A stretch of 30,839 nt of DNA from Flavobacteriales bacterium UBA5081 (GTDB taxonomy: Bacteria; Bacteroidota; Bacteroidia; Flavobacteriales_E; Vicingaceae), in contig DIAJ01000018.1 in the NCBI GenBank assembly GCA_002415785.1, forward strand, positions 1 to 30,839. The letters are read 5' to 3'. The notes under the pieces are model-generated. The model had not been told where the DNA came from. It did not search any database and worked only from the letters and a program-made list of their open reading frames with translations. Position 1 is the stretch's first letter, and each line of letters begins with the position of its first letter. Positions 6,211 to 13,748 of this stretch are shown here, one piece after another. A program made the position numbers and the translations under genes.

Positions 6211-8121
6211 TTATTGATGGACTAACTTATACGTTCCAACCCCTTGCTCATTAGTCAATCGAACAAAGTAAATTCCTTTGGACCAATCAGCGGTATTTAA
6301 AACTGTTTTTCCGTTTAGGAGTGTTGTCGTTTCATAAACAACTTGCCCTTTAATATTTATAACGTCAACTTGAGTATTTAAATGGACACCAGTTGACTCA
6401 ATGGTTATTTGATCAGCAAAAGGATTGGGGTATATTTTATATTCCTCAGAAAAGGCATTCTTTTCGATTCCCGTTACGATTACCTGCACACATGCTGTTG
6501 TATCAACACAGCCATTCAACGAAATTTCACATGCGTAACTACCATTTATTGCAGGTGTAAAAATTAAACCGGTTGCCCAGCTAATAGCTTGAAAGCTGCT
6601 ATCACAATTTAACCATTGATAACTTGCACCTTGTTGATTAGCCATTAAAGTTTGTAGGTTTGTAGACAGGGAAGTATCAATATAACACTGACTCCATTTG
6701 CTTACGAAAATATCATTAAAACCTGCCGTGGTAAAATTGAAGCTTCCAGGTCCCGGATCAAAATCTACTGTACCCTCAAACCCTCCTGTTGTAAAGACAC
6801 TTCCTAAGGGATTTATTGCTATTGAACTGCCAATGTCATCACCTGGTCCTCCCATATTTTTTGCCCAAATAAAATTACCGAAGGTGTCCAATTTGCTTAC
6901 GAAAATATCATAACCTCCAGATGAATTTAAATTAAAGCTTCCTGTGCCAGGGTCAAAATCTGCTGTATCCATAAATTTCCCTGTTAAATAGGTGTTCCCA
7001 AAGGAATCCATTGCGATGGAGTTCCCAATATCATCACCTAGTCCTCCCATTTGTTTTGCCCAAATAAAATTACCGGATGAATCTAATTTACATAAAAAAA
7101 TATCCTTAGACCCTGTCGAAGTTAGGTTGAAAATTCCAATATCAGGGTTAAAATCGACTGTGCCTGAAAATTCTCCTGTTGTGTAGACATTTCCCGCCTT
7201 CCCAACAGCTATGGATAGGCCTTCTTCATAGCCCGTCCCTCCCATTCCTTTTGCCCAAAGAAAATTGCCGGAGGCATCTAATTTACTTACAAAAATATCC
7301 CGGTACCCTGATGAATTGAGGTTGAACATTGCCGAACCTGGATCAAAGTCGGCTGTACCCGAAAAGTGTCCAGTTGAATATACATTTCCTAAAGAGTCTA
7401 TAGCTATCGAGTGGCCTATTTCTGAATCCGACCCTCCTCCCATATTTTTTGCCCAGACAAAATTACCTAAGGAGTCTAATTTACTGATGAAAATATCTCC
7501 ACTCCCCGCCGAACTAAGATTGTAGATTCCTGTATCGGGGTCAAAATCAATTGTGCCTGTAAATCCCCCTGTTGTATAGACATTTCCAGAATAGTCAACA
7601 GCAATGGAGCGTCCAGCACAAGTACTTAGTCCTCCCATATTTTTTGCCCAGACAAAATTACCTGAGGCATCTAACTTACAAACAAACATATTATAGTATC
7701 CTGCTGAAATTAGGTTAAAAGTTCCTGAGCCGGGGTTAAAGTCGACGGTGTCCATAAATTGTCCAGTAAAATAAACATTTCCCGTTGCATCCACAGCAAT
7801 AGAGTGGCTCATGTTAAATCTCATTCCACCTATTTTTTTAGCCCAAACAAAATTACCTATGGTGTCTAATTTTGATATAAAAATGTCAGTAGTACCTCCT
7901 GCCGATGTTAGATTAAAAGTTCCCGGACCAGGATCAAAATCGACTGTTCTTAAAAAGCTCCCTGTTGTATAGACATTTCCGGAGTTGTCCACAGCAATTG
8001 AGTTGCCTACATCAGAACCAATACCGCCCATGCTTTTTGCCCATTCAAAGTTTTGGGCAGTAGTATTTCCAATAAGAAAAAAGAATAAAAGAAATGTAAA
8101 AGGTAAGATTAGGTGTTTCAT
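6211..8121 (-). CDS. seven-repeat SBBP-like beta-propeller protein with T9SS sorting domain
   Basis: This 636-residue secreted protein has a signal peptide (1-22, cleavage before Gln23). Seven tandem repeats of about 65 residues follow (about 24-480), then an Ig-like segment with YQWLNCDSSF and GSYACEISLNGC (about 490-550), and a type A T9SS C-terminal domain beginning YKIYPNPF at about 561 and ending YKLVHQ. Each repeat follows the pattern NFxWAKxMGG, SIAxD, GNVYTTGxF, TVDFDPGxGxFNL, DIFVSKLD. Seven copies with this SBBP-like pattern suggest a seven-bladed propeller. The T9SS domain predicts export across the outer membrane and attachment or release at the surface. A ligand is not predictable, and the recurring DFDPG loops may bind calcium (inference). 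REP-like units lie on both sides. Confidence 0.9.
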   Translation of the reverse strand: MKHLILPFTFLLFFFLIGNTTAQNFEWAKSMGGIGSDVGNSIAVDNSGNVYTTGSFLRTVDFDPGPGTFNLTSAGGTTDIFISKLDTIGNFVWAKKIGGMRFNMSHSIAVDATGNVYFTGQFMDTVDFNPGSGTFNLISAGYYNMFVCKLDASGNFVWAKNMGGLSTCAGRSIAVDYSGNVYTTGGFTGTIDFDPDTGIYNLSSAGSGDIFISKLDSLGNFVWAKNMGGGSDSEIGHSIAIDSLGNVYSTGHFSGTADFDPGSAMFNLNSSGYRDIFVSKLDASGNFLWAKGMGGTGYEEGLSIAVGKAGNVYTTGEFSGTVDFNPDIGIFNLTSTGSKDIFLCKLDSSGNFIWAKQMGGLGDDIGNSIAMDSFGNTYLTGKFMDTADFDPGTGSFNLNSSGGYDIFVSKLDTFGNFIWAKNMGGPGDDIGSSIAINPLGSVFTTGGFEGTVDFDPGPGSFNFTTAGFNDIFVSKWSQCYIDTSLSTNLQTLMANQQGASYQWLNCDSSFQAISWATGLIFTPAINGSYACEISLNGCVDTTACVQVIVTGIEKNAFSEEYKIYPNPFADQITIESTGVHLNTQVDVINIKGQVVYETTTLLNGKTVLNTADWSKGIYFVRLTNEQGVGTYKLVHQ

Positions 8122-8161
8122 TAAAGTAGGTTAAAAAAGCTAAATTATTGAATTTAAATTA

Positions 8162-8213
8162 AACCGTTGAAACGGTTACTTATCTGATTAATTTCCTCTT
8201 GCACGATTAAAGT
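8162..8213 (+). repeat. REP-like palindromic unit 2 (degenerate second hairpin)
   Basis: It begins with a perfect hairpin AACCGTT-GA-AACGGTT (8162-8177). Exactly 38 bases after its CCGTT comes CACGATTAAAGT, matching CACGATTGAAGT at the same spacing in unit 1. The second half of hairpin B has decayed. The first 23 bases, from AAACCGTT, differ from unit 1 at one position. Confidence 0.65.
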
Positions 8214-8263
8214 TTAGGTACTATCAACCCTGTCGAAGCATCACTTTAAGGTCTTGTTGAAAC

Positions 8264-8325
8264 CCATGACTTCAGTCATGGTTGGTTGAGTACAAAAGAT
8301 GCCAAATAAATGGTTTCAACCATTT
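8264..8325 (-). repeat. REP-like palindromic unit 3, inverted
   Basis: Read on the minus strand, this is hairpin A (AAATGGTT-GA-AACCATTT, 8308-8325), a spacer, and hairpin B (CCATGAC-TGAA-GTCATGG, 8264-8281). It keeps the TTGAAA and TGAAGTC cores of unit 1 but with compensating changes in the stems. It faces unit 2, giving a head-to-head pair within 8122-8370. Confidence 0.65.
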
Positions 8326-8370
8326 ACCCAAAAAGATGTTTTCACTTCTATGAATGAAGTCTAGCACTTT

Positions 8371-9099
8371 CTACTTCTCATCCGCATAACCAAACACCTT
8401 CTTCAACAAATCAGTGGTTCTTTGTTGTGGGTTTTCTCGAATGGCTTTTTCTTCTTCCGCAATTTTTAAAAACAAACCATCCACCGCACGCTCGGTAACA
8501 TAGCGACTTAAGTTAGTTTCTACTTTTTCTACCAAAGGAATTTTGTTGTATTGAGTCATTATATCAGCCCAATATTTAGTGGCATTTACTTCATTCAGCG
8601 AAGCTTGAATTTTAGGCTCAAACTTTTGGTGAAGTTGGGCCGCTGTTTTGCGTTTTAAATAATTGGTTGCTGCTGTGTCTGCGCCAAATAATATCCCTTT
8701 GGCATCAGCTATACTCATTCCTCGAATTGCCTCAATAAATAAGGGTTTGGCTTCGCTTACTGCATTTTCTGCAGCTTTGTTCAAAGAAACTACTAATCGG
8801 TCTACTTCATCATTAAACCCTAAGTCTCTTAAAGTGTTTTCTACCTTTTGAGCTGAAGGCGGGAAGTAAATTTTATAGGCTTCATTACTCAAGTATCCAC
8901 CTCCTTTGGCCAAGTCAACTACCCCTTGGATAGTTCCTTTTTCCAAGGCCGCTTTTAGCCCTTCTCCCATTTCAAAAGTGCTTGGCTCAGATGTTTGCTC
9001 CATCGTTGTTGGCAGTTCATTTACGATTTGATTGAGCTCGCTGCATGCGATTAAACCACTAAAAATGAATGGTAGCGCTATGTAATTTAATTTCTTCAT
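8371..9099 (-). CDS. DUF4197 lipoprotein
   Basis: This 242-residue lipoprotein matches DUF4197, an uncharacterised family in Bacteroidota and Proteobacteria. The start is the ATG at 9099, giving a type II signal peptide MKKLNYIALPFIFSGLIAC with Cys19 as the lipidated residue. Family-like stretches include GLKAALEKGTIQGVVDLAKG, the YLSNEAYKIYFPP region, the RGMSIADAKGILFG segment and a C-terminal TERAVDGLFLKIAEEEKAIR block. The protein is mostly helical. The start overlaps the stop of the upstream membrane-protein gene in ATGA (9096-9099), so the two are translationally coupled. A longer reading frame extends upstream but would destroy the lipoprotein signal and overlap the neighbour. No function is known. 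Confidence 0.87.
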   Translation of the reverse strand: MKKLNYIALPFIFSGLIACSELNQIVNELPTTMEQTSEPSTFEMGEGLKAALEKGTIQGVVDLAKGGGYLSNEAYKIYFPPSAQKVENTLRDLGFNDEVDRLVVSLNKAAENAVSEAKPLFIEAIRGMSIADAKGILFGADTAATNYLKRKTAAQLHQKFEPKIQASLNEVNATKYWADIMTQYNKIPLVEKVETNLSRYVTERAVDGLFLKIAEEEKAIRENPQQRTTDLLKKVFGYADEK

Positions 9100-9434
9100 T
9101 GTAAAATCCAAACTAAAAGTGAGTTGATTAATGCTAATAAGATACTGAAAATAAATGCCCAACCAAAGTTTTTAACTTTAAAACCTGAGTACATTTTGTC
9201 AATGACCATAATCATAAATGCGTCGACAAAAAGTAAAAATAAACCCAAGGTTAAAATAGTTACTGGTATGGTGAGAAAAATAAAAACCGGTTTAATGAAT
9301 GCGTTTACTAATCCGATTAGAAGTGCAGTGATTATGGCTGTAAAAAAGTTCTTTACAGAAACACCTTTTAATAAGTATGCTGTTATAAAAACGGCCAAAG
9401 CGTTAATGATGAGTTTGAGCAGAAAGTTGTCCAT
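9096..9434 (-). CDS. four-helix membrane protein, phage holin superfamily IV type
   Basis: This 112-residue, almost wholly hydrophobic protein has four predicted helices (about 4-22, 30-48, 52-75, 88-110). It matches the PF04020-type family often named phage holin IV, containing ALLIGLVNAFIKPVFIFLTIP and LGLFLLFVDAFMIMVIDK. Despite that name, family members are widespread chromosomal proteins, and nothing here suggests a phage. The role is unknown. It is the first gene of a pair with the DUF4197 lipoprotein (four-base overlap). A TACCTTTA sequence at 9452-9459 on the minus strand is one base off the -7 consensus and suitably placed. Confidence 0.83.
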   Translation of the reverse strand: MDNFLLKLIINALAVFITAYLLKGVSVKNFFTAIITALLIGLVNAFIKPVFIFLTIPVTILTLGLFLLFVDAFMIMVIDKMYSGFKVKNFGWAFIFSILLALINSLLVWILQ

Positions 9435-9451
9435 TATTTATTGTTTGGCAA

Positions 9452-9459
9452 TAAAGGTA
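9452..9459 (-). promoter_or_regulatory. probable -7 promoter element for the holin-like/DUF4197 pair
   Basis: The minus strand reads TACCTTTA, seven of eight matches to TAnnTTTG, 17 bases before the ATG at 9434. It is weaker than the exact matches elsewhere in the window. Confidence 0.4.
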
Positions 9460-9480
9460 GCTATTTTAAAACAATACCAA

Positions 9481-10773
9481 CTACTCTCTTGTAATTGTCT
9501 CCTCCCAAAGCTTTTCTCCTTTTGTATTAAAGGTGCTAATAGTCAGCTCTCTGTTTTTATAATCACCGCTCAGACTTAGTTTGCCAAAATTCTGGGTACT
9601 TACATGTGTCCCTTTTACTCTAAGCGTATTTCCCTCTTCAGAAGAGTTATAACTTTTGGATGTTAACGGCGATGATGTATAATCGTAAATGCTGTTGCCG
9701 TTTTTTAAACTAAGCTTACTTAATTCTGTTTTGTGTCGATCGCCGCTGAGGAAAATAACATTCTTAATATTTTCTTTTTCAATAAGCTGAATGATTTTTT
9801 CTCTTTCCTCAGGGTAAGTGGCATGATTTTCCCAAACTGCAGCCGGGTTTAAAAACTGACCGCCAATTAAAACGAACTTAAAACTGGCTTTGCTGTATAC
9901 CAATGCATCAATCAACCATTGAATTTGGGATTCACCTAAAATTTCCCTCTCTCCACTTTCTCTTTCGTTTGGACTTCGATAATAACGATTATCTAAAAGA
10001 AAAAAGTCAACATCATTGTATGAGAATTGAGTGGTAATGCCCTGCTTGTTATTAACCCCATAACCGGGGTTTGCCCAAAAATGCTGTAAAGCTTCCAAGG
10101 TTAATTCTTTGCCGATGTAACTTCTATCTGCATCATTCGGGCCGTAGTCATGATCATCCCAAATGGCATAATGATGCATTTCTTTCCAAAGCGCTTGAAG
10201 TTCCGGCTGAGATTTAAAGTGAGTATAACGGTGAAAAATGCCGGAACGGCTTGTCCAATCTGCTTCGCGTAAGTAAACATTGTCTCCCAACCAAAGCATT
10301 AAATCAGCTTCTTGCTGAGCAATCGTTTCAAAAATTTCATTGCCTTTTCCATAGGGTTCTCCCGGACGGTCGTACTTTTCTTCATTGGTATAAGCACAAC
10401 TTCCTGTTATAAAACTAAAGTTAGGTGGTTCTTTGCGGTGTTGCCATAATTCTTGCGTTCTAAACGTTCCTTTAGCAGAATCTTTACTGTTTTGCAACAC
10501 AATTTGGTACTCATATAATGTTCCCGGTTCTAAATAATCGGCAATTAAATGAGCCGTAAATGCACTCTCAGCTTTAGTTTGGTAGCTTTTAGTGGAAACT
10601 TTTTCGCTTCCCTTTTGCCACCATTGAAAGCTAATTTCCTCAGCATTTTTACTCTGAACCCAAACAGCCACTTCACGCATACTATTGTAGCCCAACATTG
10701 GTCCTGATTGGATTTGAGCCCAACAAAATATAGGTAGAGCTGATAAGAAAAGGAGTAAGTAATGTTTGTTCAT
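9481..10773 (-). CDS. PhoD-like exported metallophosphatase
   Basis: This 430-residue exported enzyme belongs to the PhoD-like alkaline phosphatase/phosphodiesterase group. Residues 1-19 form a signal peptide with cleavage before Gln20 (CWA|Q). Residues 20-105 look like the small N-terminal beta-sandwich of PhoD proteins (GPMLGYNSMREVAVWVQ). The catalytic domain has GSCAY (124-128), WLGDNVYL (Asp164, Asn165), the IWDDHDYGPND block (Asp206, Asp207, His208, Asp209) and LSGDRHKTEL near 345. These are the metal-site blocks of the family. It probably acts in the periplasm or at the surface on phosphate esters or phosphodiesters; the substrate is unknown. It stands apart from the genes on both sides by about 46 bases. 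Confidence 0.87.
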   Translation of the reverse strand: MNKHYLLLFLSALPIFCWAQIQSGPMLGYNSMREVAVWVQSKNAEEISFQWWQKGSEKVSTKSYQTKAESAFTAHLIADYLEPGTLYEYQIVLQNSKDSAKGTFRTQELWQHRKEPPNFSFITGSCAYTNEEKYDRPGEPYGKGNEIFETIAQQEADLMLWLGDNVYLREADWTSRSGIFHRYTHFKSQPELQALWKEMHHYAIWDDHDYGPNDADRSYIGKELTLEALQHFWANPGYGVNNKQGITTQFSYNDVDFFLLDNRYYRSPNERESGEREILGESQIQWLIDALVYSKASFKFVLIGGQFLNPAAVWENHATYPEEREKIIQLIEKENIKNVIFLSGDRHKTELSKLSLKNGNSIYDYTSSPLTSKSYNSSEEGNTLRVKGTHVSTQNFGKLSLSGDYKNRELTISTFNTKGEKLWEETITRE

Positions 10774-10818
10774 GCTTCAAAAATATAAAAAGCAACTTAA
10801 GCTAAGGTAAACGGAACA

Positions 10819-12135
10819 TTAGCTTTTTGGTGTTTTCTCGTCTAGTTCACCAGGCTCTATGTCGTCATGACTTTCAGGCAAAATGGGGCTTTCCAACTCT
10901 TCTTTTTTATCGCTTCCGTAAATAAAAGTCATATCTTCAATGGGAACTACATTTTTGCCGCTTGCCACCAAGCCTACAGCCATAATCACACATGAAATGA
11001 TAATGCAGTACAGTAAAATTCCCAAATCAAAACTTTCGTTTTGGTATTCGTCGGGTATGGCAAAAAAGAGCAAAATGGTAATCAAACCTCTTGGAGCAAT
11101 AAACAGCTGAGGTAAGATATCTCTTTGAACAAATAGCTTTAAAAATATAAAACGTATAATGTATAAGGCTGCTAAAATGCATAAACTGATCAATGCAATA
11201 TCCAAATTGAGAAGACTGCTAAGTGTAATAATTACTCCAAAAGTTACAAAGAAAAATGTTCTTACTACAAAGGCAGTTTCTATGGTTACCAGGTGAAAGT
11301 CGTCCAGTATTTCTTTTACTTTTTTAGGGCGCACCCATTTTTTTAGAATTCCTTTGAAAAATAATTTGTGATTGTTTAATACTAATCCAAAAACTAAAAT
11401 AATTAAGAGTGAAGAGAGGTGAAATAACTTTCCTACTGAATATAGAATTAAAAGAACGGCAATGAGCATAAATAACTTAACGTGGGAAGTCATTTTTTGG
11501 AAAATTAGCACTAAAGCGTAGCTAATGGCTACAGATAAAACAATAGTAATAAGAATGTTACTAACTACATCAAAAACGACTACTTGTGCGTTTTCAGCTT
11601 CAGCATTACCAATTAAAAAGTAGAAGAACATAATGCCCAAAATATCGGAGAAAGTGCCTTCATAAACCATAAATTCCTTCTTGTTTTCCGACAAACCGCC
11701 TACAGAAGGGATAATAATAGCACTGCTCATTACTGAAAGGGGAATGGCGTAAACTAAGGCAGTAAATAAGTCAGGTTCTATAAAAAAGTGAATAATGTAT
11801 GCACAAGCCGCCGAAGAGGCAATTAGGCTGAGAAGTGCTACGCTAAAAGATTTCCAGATGGTTGGCCATTTATCTTTGGTAAGTCTCAAATCTAAAGCTG
11901 CTTCCAGCACAATCATGATTAAACCAACAATTCCTAACAGTTCTAAAATGTTGAAAACCATGTCACCGGTAGAAAACCCCATGAGTTTTATTCCCTGTTT
12001 AATGAGAATACCCAATAAAATGAGCATTAAAACAGAGGGGATATTGGTTTTTTGCGAGATAATGTTGAAGAAATACGAAATGATTATTACGACACTAATC
12101 GCAATAATGGCTATGTAGGGATTGATTACTTCCAT
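10819..12135 (-). CDS. CPA-family cation:proton antiporter
   Basis: This 438-residue inner-membrane protein has about 12 helices and matches the Na+/H+ exchanger family (PF00999). Recognisable parts are an N-terminal LMLILLGILI helix, LGIVGLIMIVLEAALDL (about 67-83), the ion-site region YEGTFSDILG (about 158-167) and the RGLITILLFFAIP helix near 345-360. In classical CPA1 proteins the ion-site pair is Asn-Asp and in CPA2 Asp-Asp; here it reads Ser163-Asp164, so ion selectivity should not be assumed. The C-terminal 40 residues are cytoplasmic and acidic (IEPGELDEKTPKS end). The start overlaps the stop of the upstream exported-protein gene by 10 bases, so the two form an operon. Confidence 0.87.
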   Translation of the reverse strand: MEVINPYIAIIAISVVIIISYFFNIISQKTNIPSVLMLILLGILIKQGIKLMGFSTGDMVFNILELLGIVGLIMIVLEAALDLRLTKDKWPTIWKSFSVALLSLIASSAACAYIIHFFIEPDLFTALVYAIPLSVMSSAIIIPSVGGLSENKKEFMVYEGTFSDILGIMFFYFLIGNAEAENAQVVVFDVVSNILITIVLSVAISYALVLIFQKMTSHVKLFMLIAVLLILYSVGKLFHLSSLLIILVFGLVLNNHKLFFKGILKKWVRPKKVKEILDDFHLVTIETAFVVRTFFFVTFGVIITLSSLLNLDIALISLCILAALYIIRFIFLKLFVQRDILPQLFIAPRGLITILLFFAIPDEYQNESFDLGILLYCIIISCVIMAVGLVASGKNVVPIEDMTFIYGSDKKEELESPILPESHDDIEPGELDEKTPKS

Positions 12136-12968
12136 TTTTTCAAATTAAATTTTGAATCGCCCGCTTCATTACCCTCAGAAGGGAATAGATCGGCATAAAT
12201 TTGTTGCGCTAAGATAGGGAAGTAGTTTTTAATAATGAGATTAATGTCATTCAGCTTTGCAGGAAAGTGCGTTTTAGAAACACCGGTTGAGAGAATTTCT
12301 CCATTTTTTTGATAGAGCGTATAGTGTAGTTTAATCTCTCTTTCAAAGTCCATTTGTGCCATTTGGTGTGCACCTTCATAAATGTTCTTAATGTCTAATT
12401 CATTGACAAATAAAAAGTACTTGTTGTTGAATTTGTAGTGCATGCTGTCGAGCATCTGAGGATCTTTTACAACGGCTTTCATATAGCGCTCTCTATCGTC
12501 TCTTTTGGTAACTACTTGACCATTTTCAATGCGACCTCTTTGGTAAGAGTTGTCTTCTTTCTTAATTTTTGATTTTAGCTTAGAGATCCCGTTTTTTTCT
12601 CTTGCTGCCTCCACCAGCTCATATTCTAACTTTATGTTGCTGTAAATAAAACTCAAGTCACTTTTTGCTTCTTCGTCTTCTAAGAGGTAAAAAGAACTAA
12701 CATCGCATCGCTCCTGAAAAGTATAAAGAATACTTTGGTCTAATGCCGAGGTAAAGCGATCGGTAATTTCTTTTACACTTAGTTGGTTTTCAGTTGCCAA
12801 TTCGCGATTAATTTCACAAAGAAACATTCTGCTCTCAAAAGGAACGATTAAAAGCGATTGATTGTTGAGGTTAATGGGAGAGTCTGAAAAACGCAGGGTT
12901 GAGTGTTGCGCTAATAAGCTGCTTCCACTGAGGAAAAGCGTAAAAAGTAAAGCACTAAAATTTCGCAT
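12126..12968 (-). CDS. exported protein of unknown function, coupled to an antiporter gene
   Basis: I do not recognise this 280-residue protein. The start is the ATG at 12968, giving a clean signal peptide MRNFSALLFTLFLSGSSLLA with cleavage before Gln21. The longer frame with TTG at 12986 begins inside a consensus promoter element (12984-12991), so it is rejected. The mature protein is mixed alpha/beta with a LLIVPFESRMFLCEINREL start, a basic charged middle (KLKSKIKKEDNSYQRGR) and a YFLFVNELDIKNIYEGAH segment. It lacks a lipobox, membrane helices or a T9SS domain, so it is probably periplasmic. Its last 10 bases overlap the start of the antiporter gene, implying coupled translation and perhaps a shared role in ion or stress handling (inference). 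Confidence 0.78.
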   Translation of the reverse strand: MRNFSALLFTLFLSGSSLLAQHSTLRFSDSPINLNNQSLLIVPFESRMFLCEINRELATENQLSVKEITDRFTSALDQSILYTFQERCDVSSFYLLEDEEAKSDLSFIYSNIKLEYELVEAAREKNGISKLKSKIKKEDNSYQRGRIENGQVVTKRDDRERYMKAVVKDPQMLDSMHYKFNNKYFLFVNELDIKNIYEGAHQMAQMDFEREIKLHYTLYQKNGEILSTGVSKTHFPAKLNDINLIIKNYFPILAQQIYADLFPSEGNEAGDSKFNLKKWK

Positions 12969-12983
12969 CGATAAAAATTTTAT

Positions 12984-12991
12984 CAAAAATA
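12984..12991 (-). promoter_or_regulatory. -7 promoter element for the exported-protein/antiporter operon
   Basis: The minus strand reads TATTTTTG, an exact TAnnTTTG match 15 bases before the ATG at 12968. The predicted leader is about 10 bases. Its final TTG is the false upstream start noted for that gene. Confidence 0.55.
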
Positions 12992-13082
12992 AGGTTGTAA
13001 ATCCCTTTGCTTATTTAGCTTTAGATTAAATTAAACACAGTCTTGTGTTAACAACTAAAATACACTGCAAAATTGCTAGACA

Positions 13083-13145
13083 ATGACACGGCAAATTAAT
13101 ATGTCATATAAAAGTGAAAGTTATGTCGTTATAGTAATGTCACTT
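13083..13145. promoter_or_regulatory. possible operator region upstream of the XRE gene
   Basis: Two inverted repeats lie side by side: ATGACA (13083-13088) with TGTCAT (13102-13107), and AAGTGA (13112-13117) with TCACTT (13140-13145). The word ATGTC also occurs three times on the plus strand (13101, 13123, 13137). They lie between the divergent starts at 12968 and 13182, a natural place for autoregulation by the XRE protein. The half sites are only six bases, so chance is possible. Confidence 0.3.
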
Positions 13146-13181
13146 ATTAATTATTTTTACCTAGTATAAAATTTTAAAAAC

Positions 13182-13745
13182 ATGCATAGACTAAGTGATG
13201 AAATTTATAAAGCAAGAAAAGAAAAAGGTTTAACTCAAGAAGAGCTAGCAGATCTGTCTGGAATTAATCTACGAACCATCCAGCGAATAGAGAATAATCA
13301 AACCAACCCTAGAGGGAACACTTTAAAGCTAATAGGTAAGGTGTTGTCAGAAGACTTTACAAAGTCTGCGGCAGGAGAAAATAAAGTTATAGTCGGGGAA
13401 AGATTAGCGAATTGGGTTTTTATAGTTATTTTGAATTTATTAATGATGGGAGTGATTGGTTTTTTGACCTTAGATTCTAATGCAAACCTTAATAGTCGTT
13501 TTGGAGCAGCTTTGCTGAGTTTTCTGTTGCCATTTATTATCGTTCTCTTTACAGAAAGCATGTCTCCAATAGAAAGGTTGCTAAAATTTGGTTCAGGACT
13601 ATTAATTTATTCTTTATCAATACAAATTATGCATGGCTTCCCATTAGGCTTTTTAAGTGGGTTGTTCCCATGTACATTAATAACTCTAACTATACTATAT
13701 TTCGGAAGTCGTTTGTTGAATATCAAGAGTTTTGTTTCGAATTGA
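13182..13745 (+). CDS. XRE-type helix-turn-helix protein with membrane helices
   Basis: This 187-residue protein combines a DNA-binding head with a membrane tail. Residues 5-58 form an XRE/HTH_3 domain (KARKEKGLTQEELADLSGIN, then LRTIQRIENNQTNPRGNTLK), with the recognition helix around SGINLRTIQRIE. After a short linker come about four hydrophobic segments (about 76-96, 104-123, 133-150, 155-178). A membrane-tethered transcription factor of this form is seen in Bacteroidota and Firmicutes; what it senses is unknown. It is divergent from the exported-protein/antiporter operon, with inverted repeats between them, so it may regulate both itself and that operon (inference). Its stop lies three bases from the end of the convergent rseP gene. 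Confidence 0.87.
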   Translation: MHRLSDEIYKARKEKGLTQEELADLSGINLRTIQRIENNQTNPRGNTLKLIGKVLSEDFTKSAAGENKVIVGERLANWVFIVILNLLMMGVIGFLTLDSNANLNSRFGAALLSFLLPFIIVLFTESMSPIERLLKFGSGLLIYSLSIQIMHGFPLGFLSGLFPCTLITLTILYFGSRLLNIKSFVSN

Positions 13746-13748
13746 TTT

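Noticed and set aside
6698..7525. Three open frames on the plus strand across the propeller gene
   Set aside because: They recur with the same period as the propeller repeats and have proline/lysine/serine-rich, low-information translations. They are antisense shadows of a clearly coding gene.
6211..8121. Regular DNA repeats of about 195 bases as a possible CRISPR or satellite
   Set aside because: They stay in frame, encode a conserved 65-residue pattern, and diverge mostly at variable protein positions, so they are protein repeats.
9100..9162. Longer N-terminus for the DUF4197 protein
   Set aside because: It would bury the lipoprotein signal peptide and extend far into the upstream gene; the ATG at 9099 in an ATGA overlap is far better.
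9096..9434. Holin-like protein as a sign of prophage
   Set aside because: The family is widespread on chromosomes, there are no other phage genes, and the gene is coupled to a DUF4197 lipoprotein.
9124..9579. A 151-codon plus-strand frame opposite the holin-like and PhoD-like genes
   Set aside because: The translation has no recognisable domain, and it lies antisense to two genes with clear family matches and conserved motifs.
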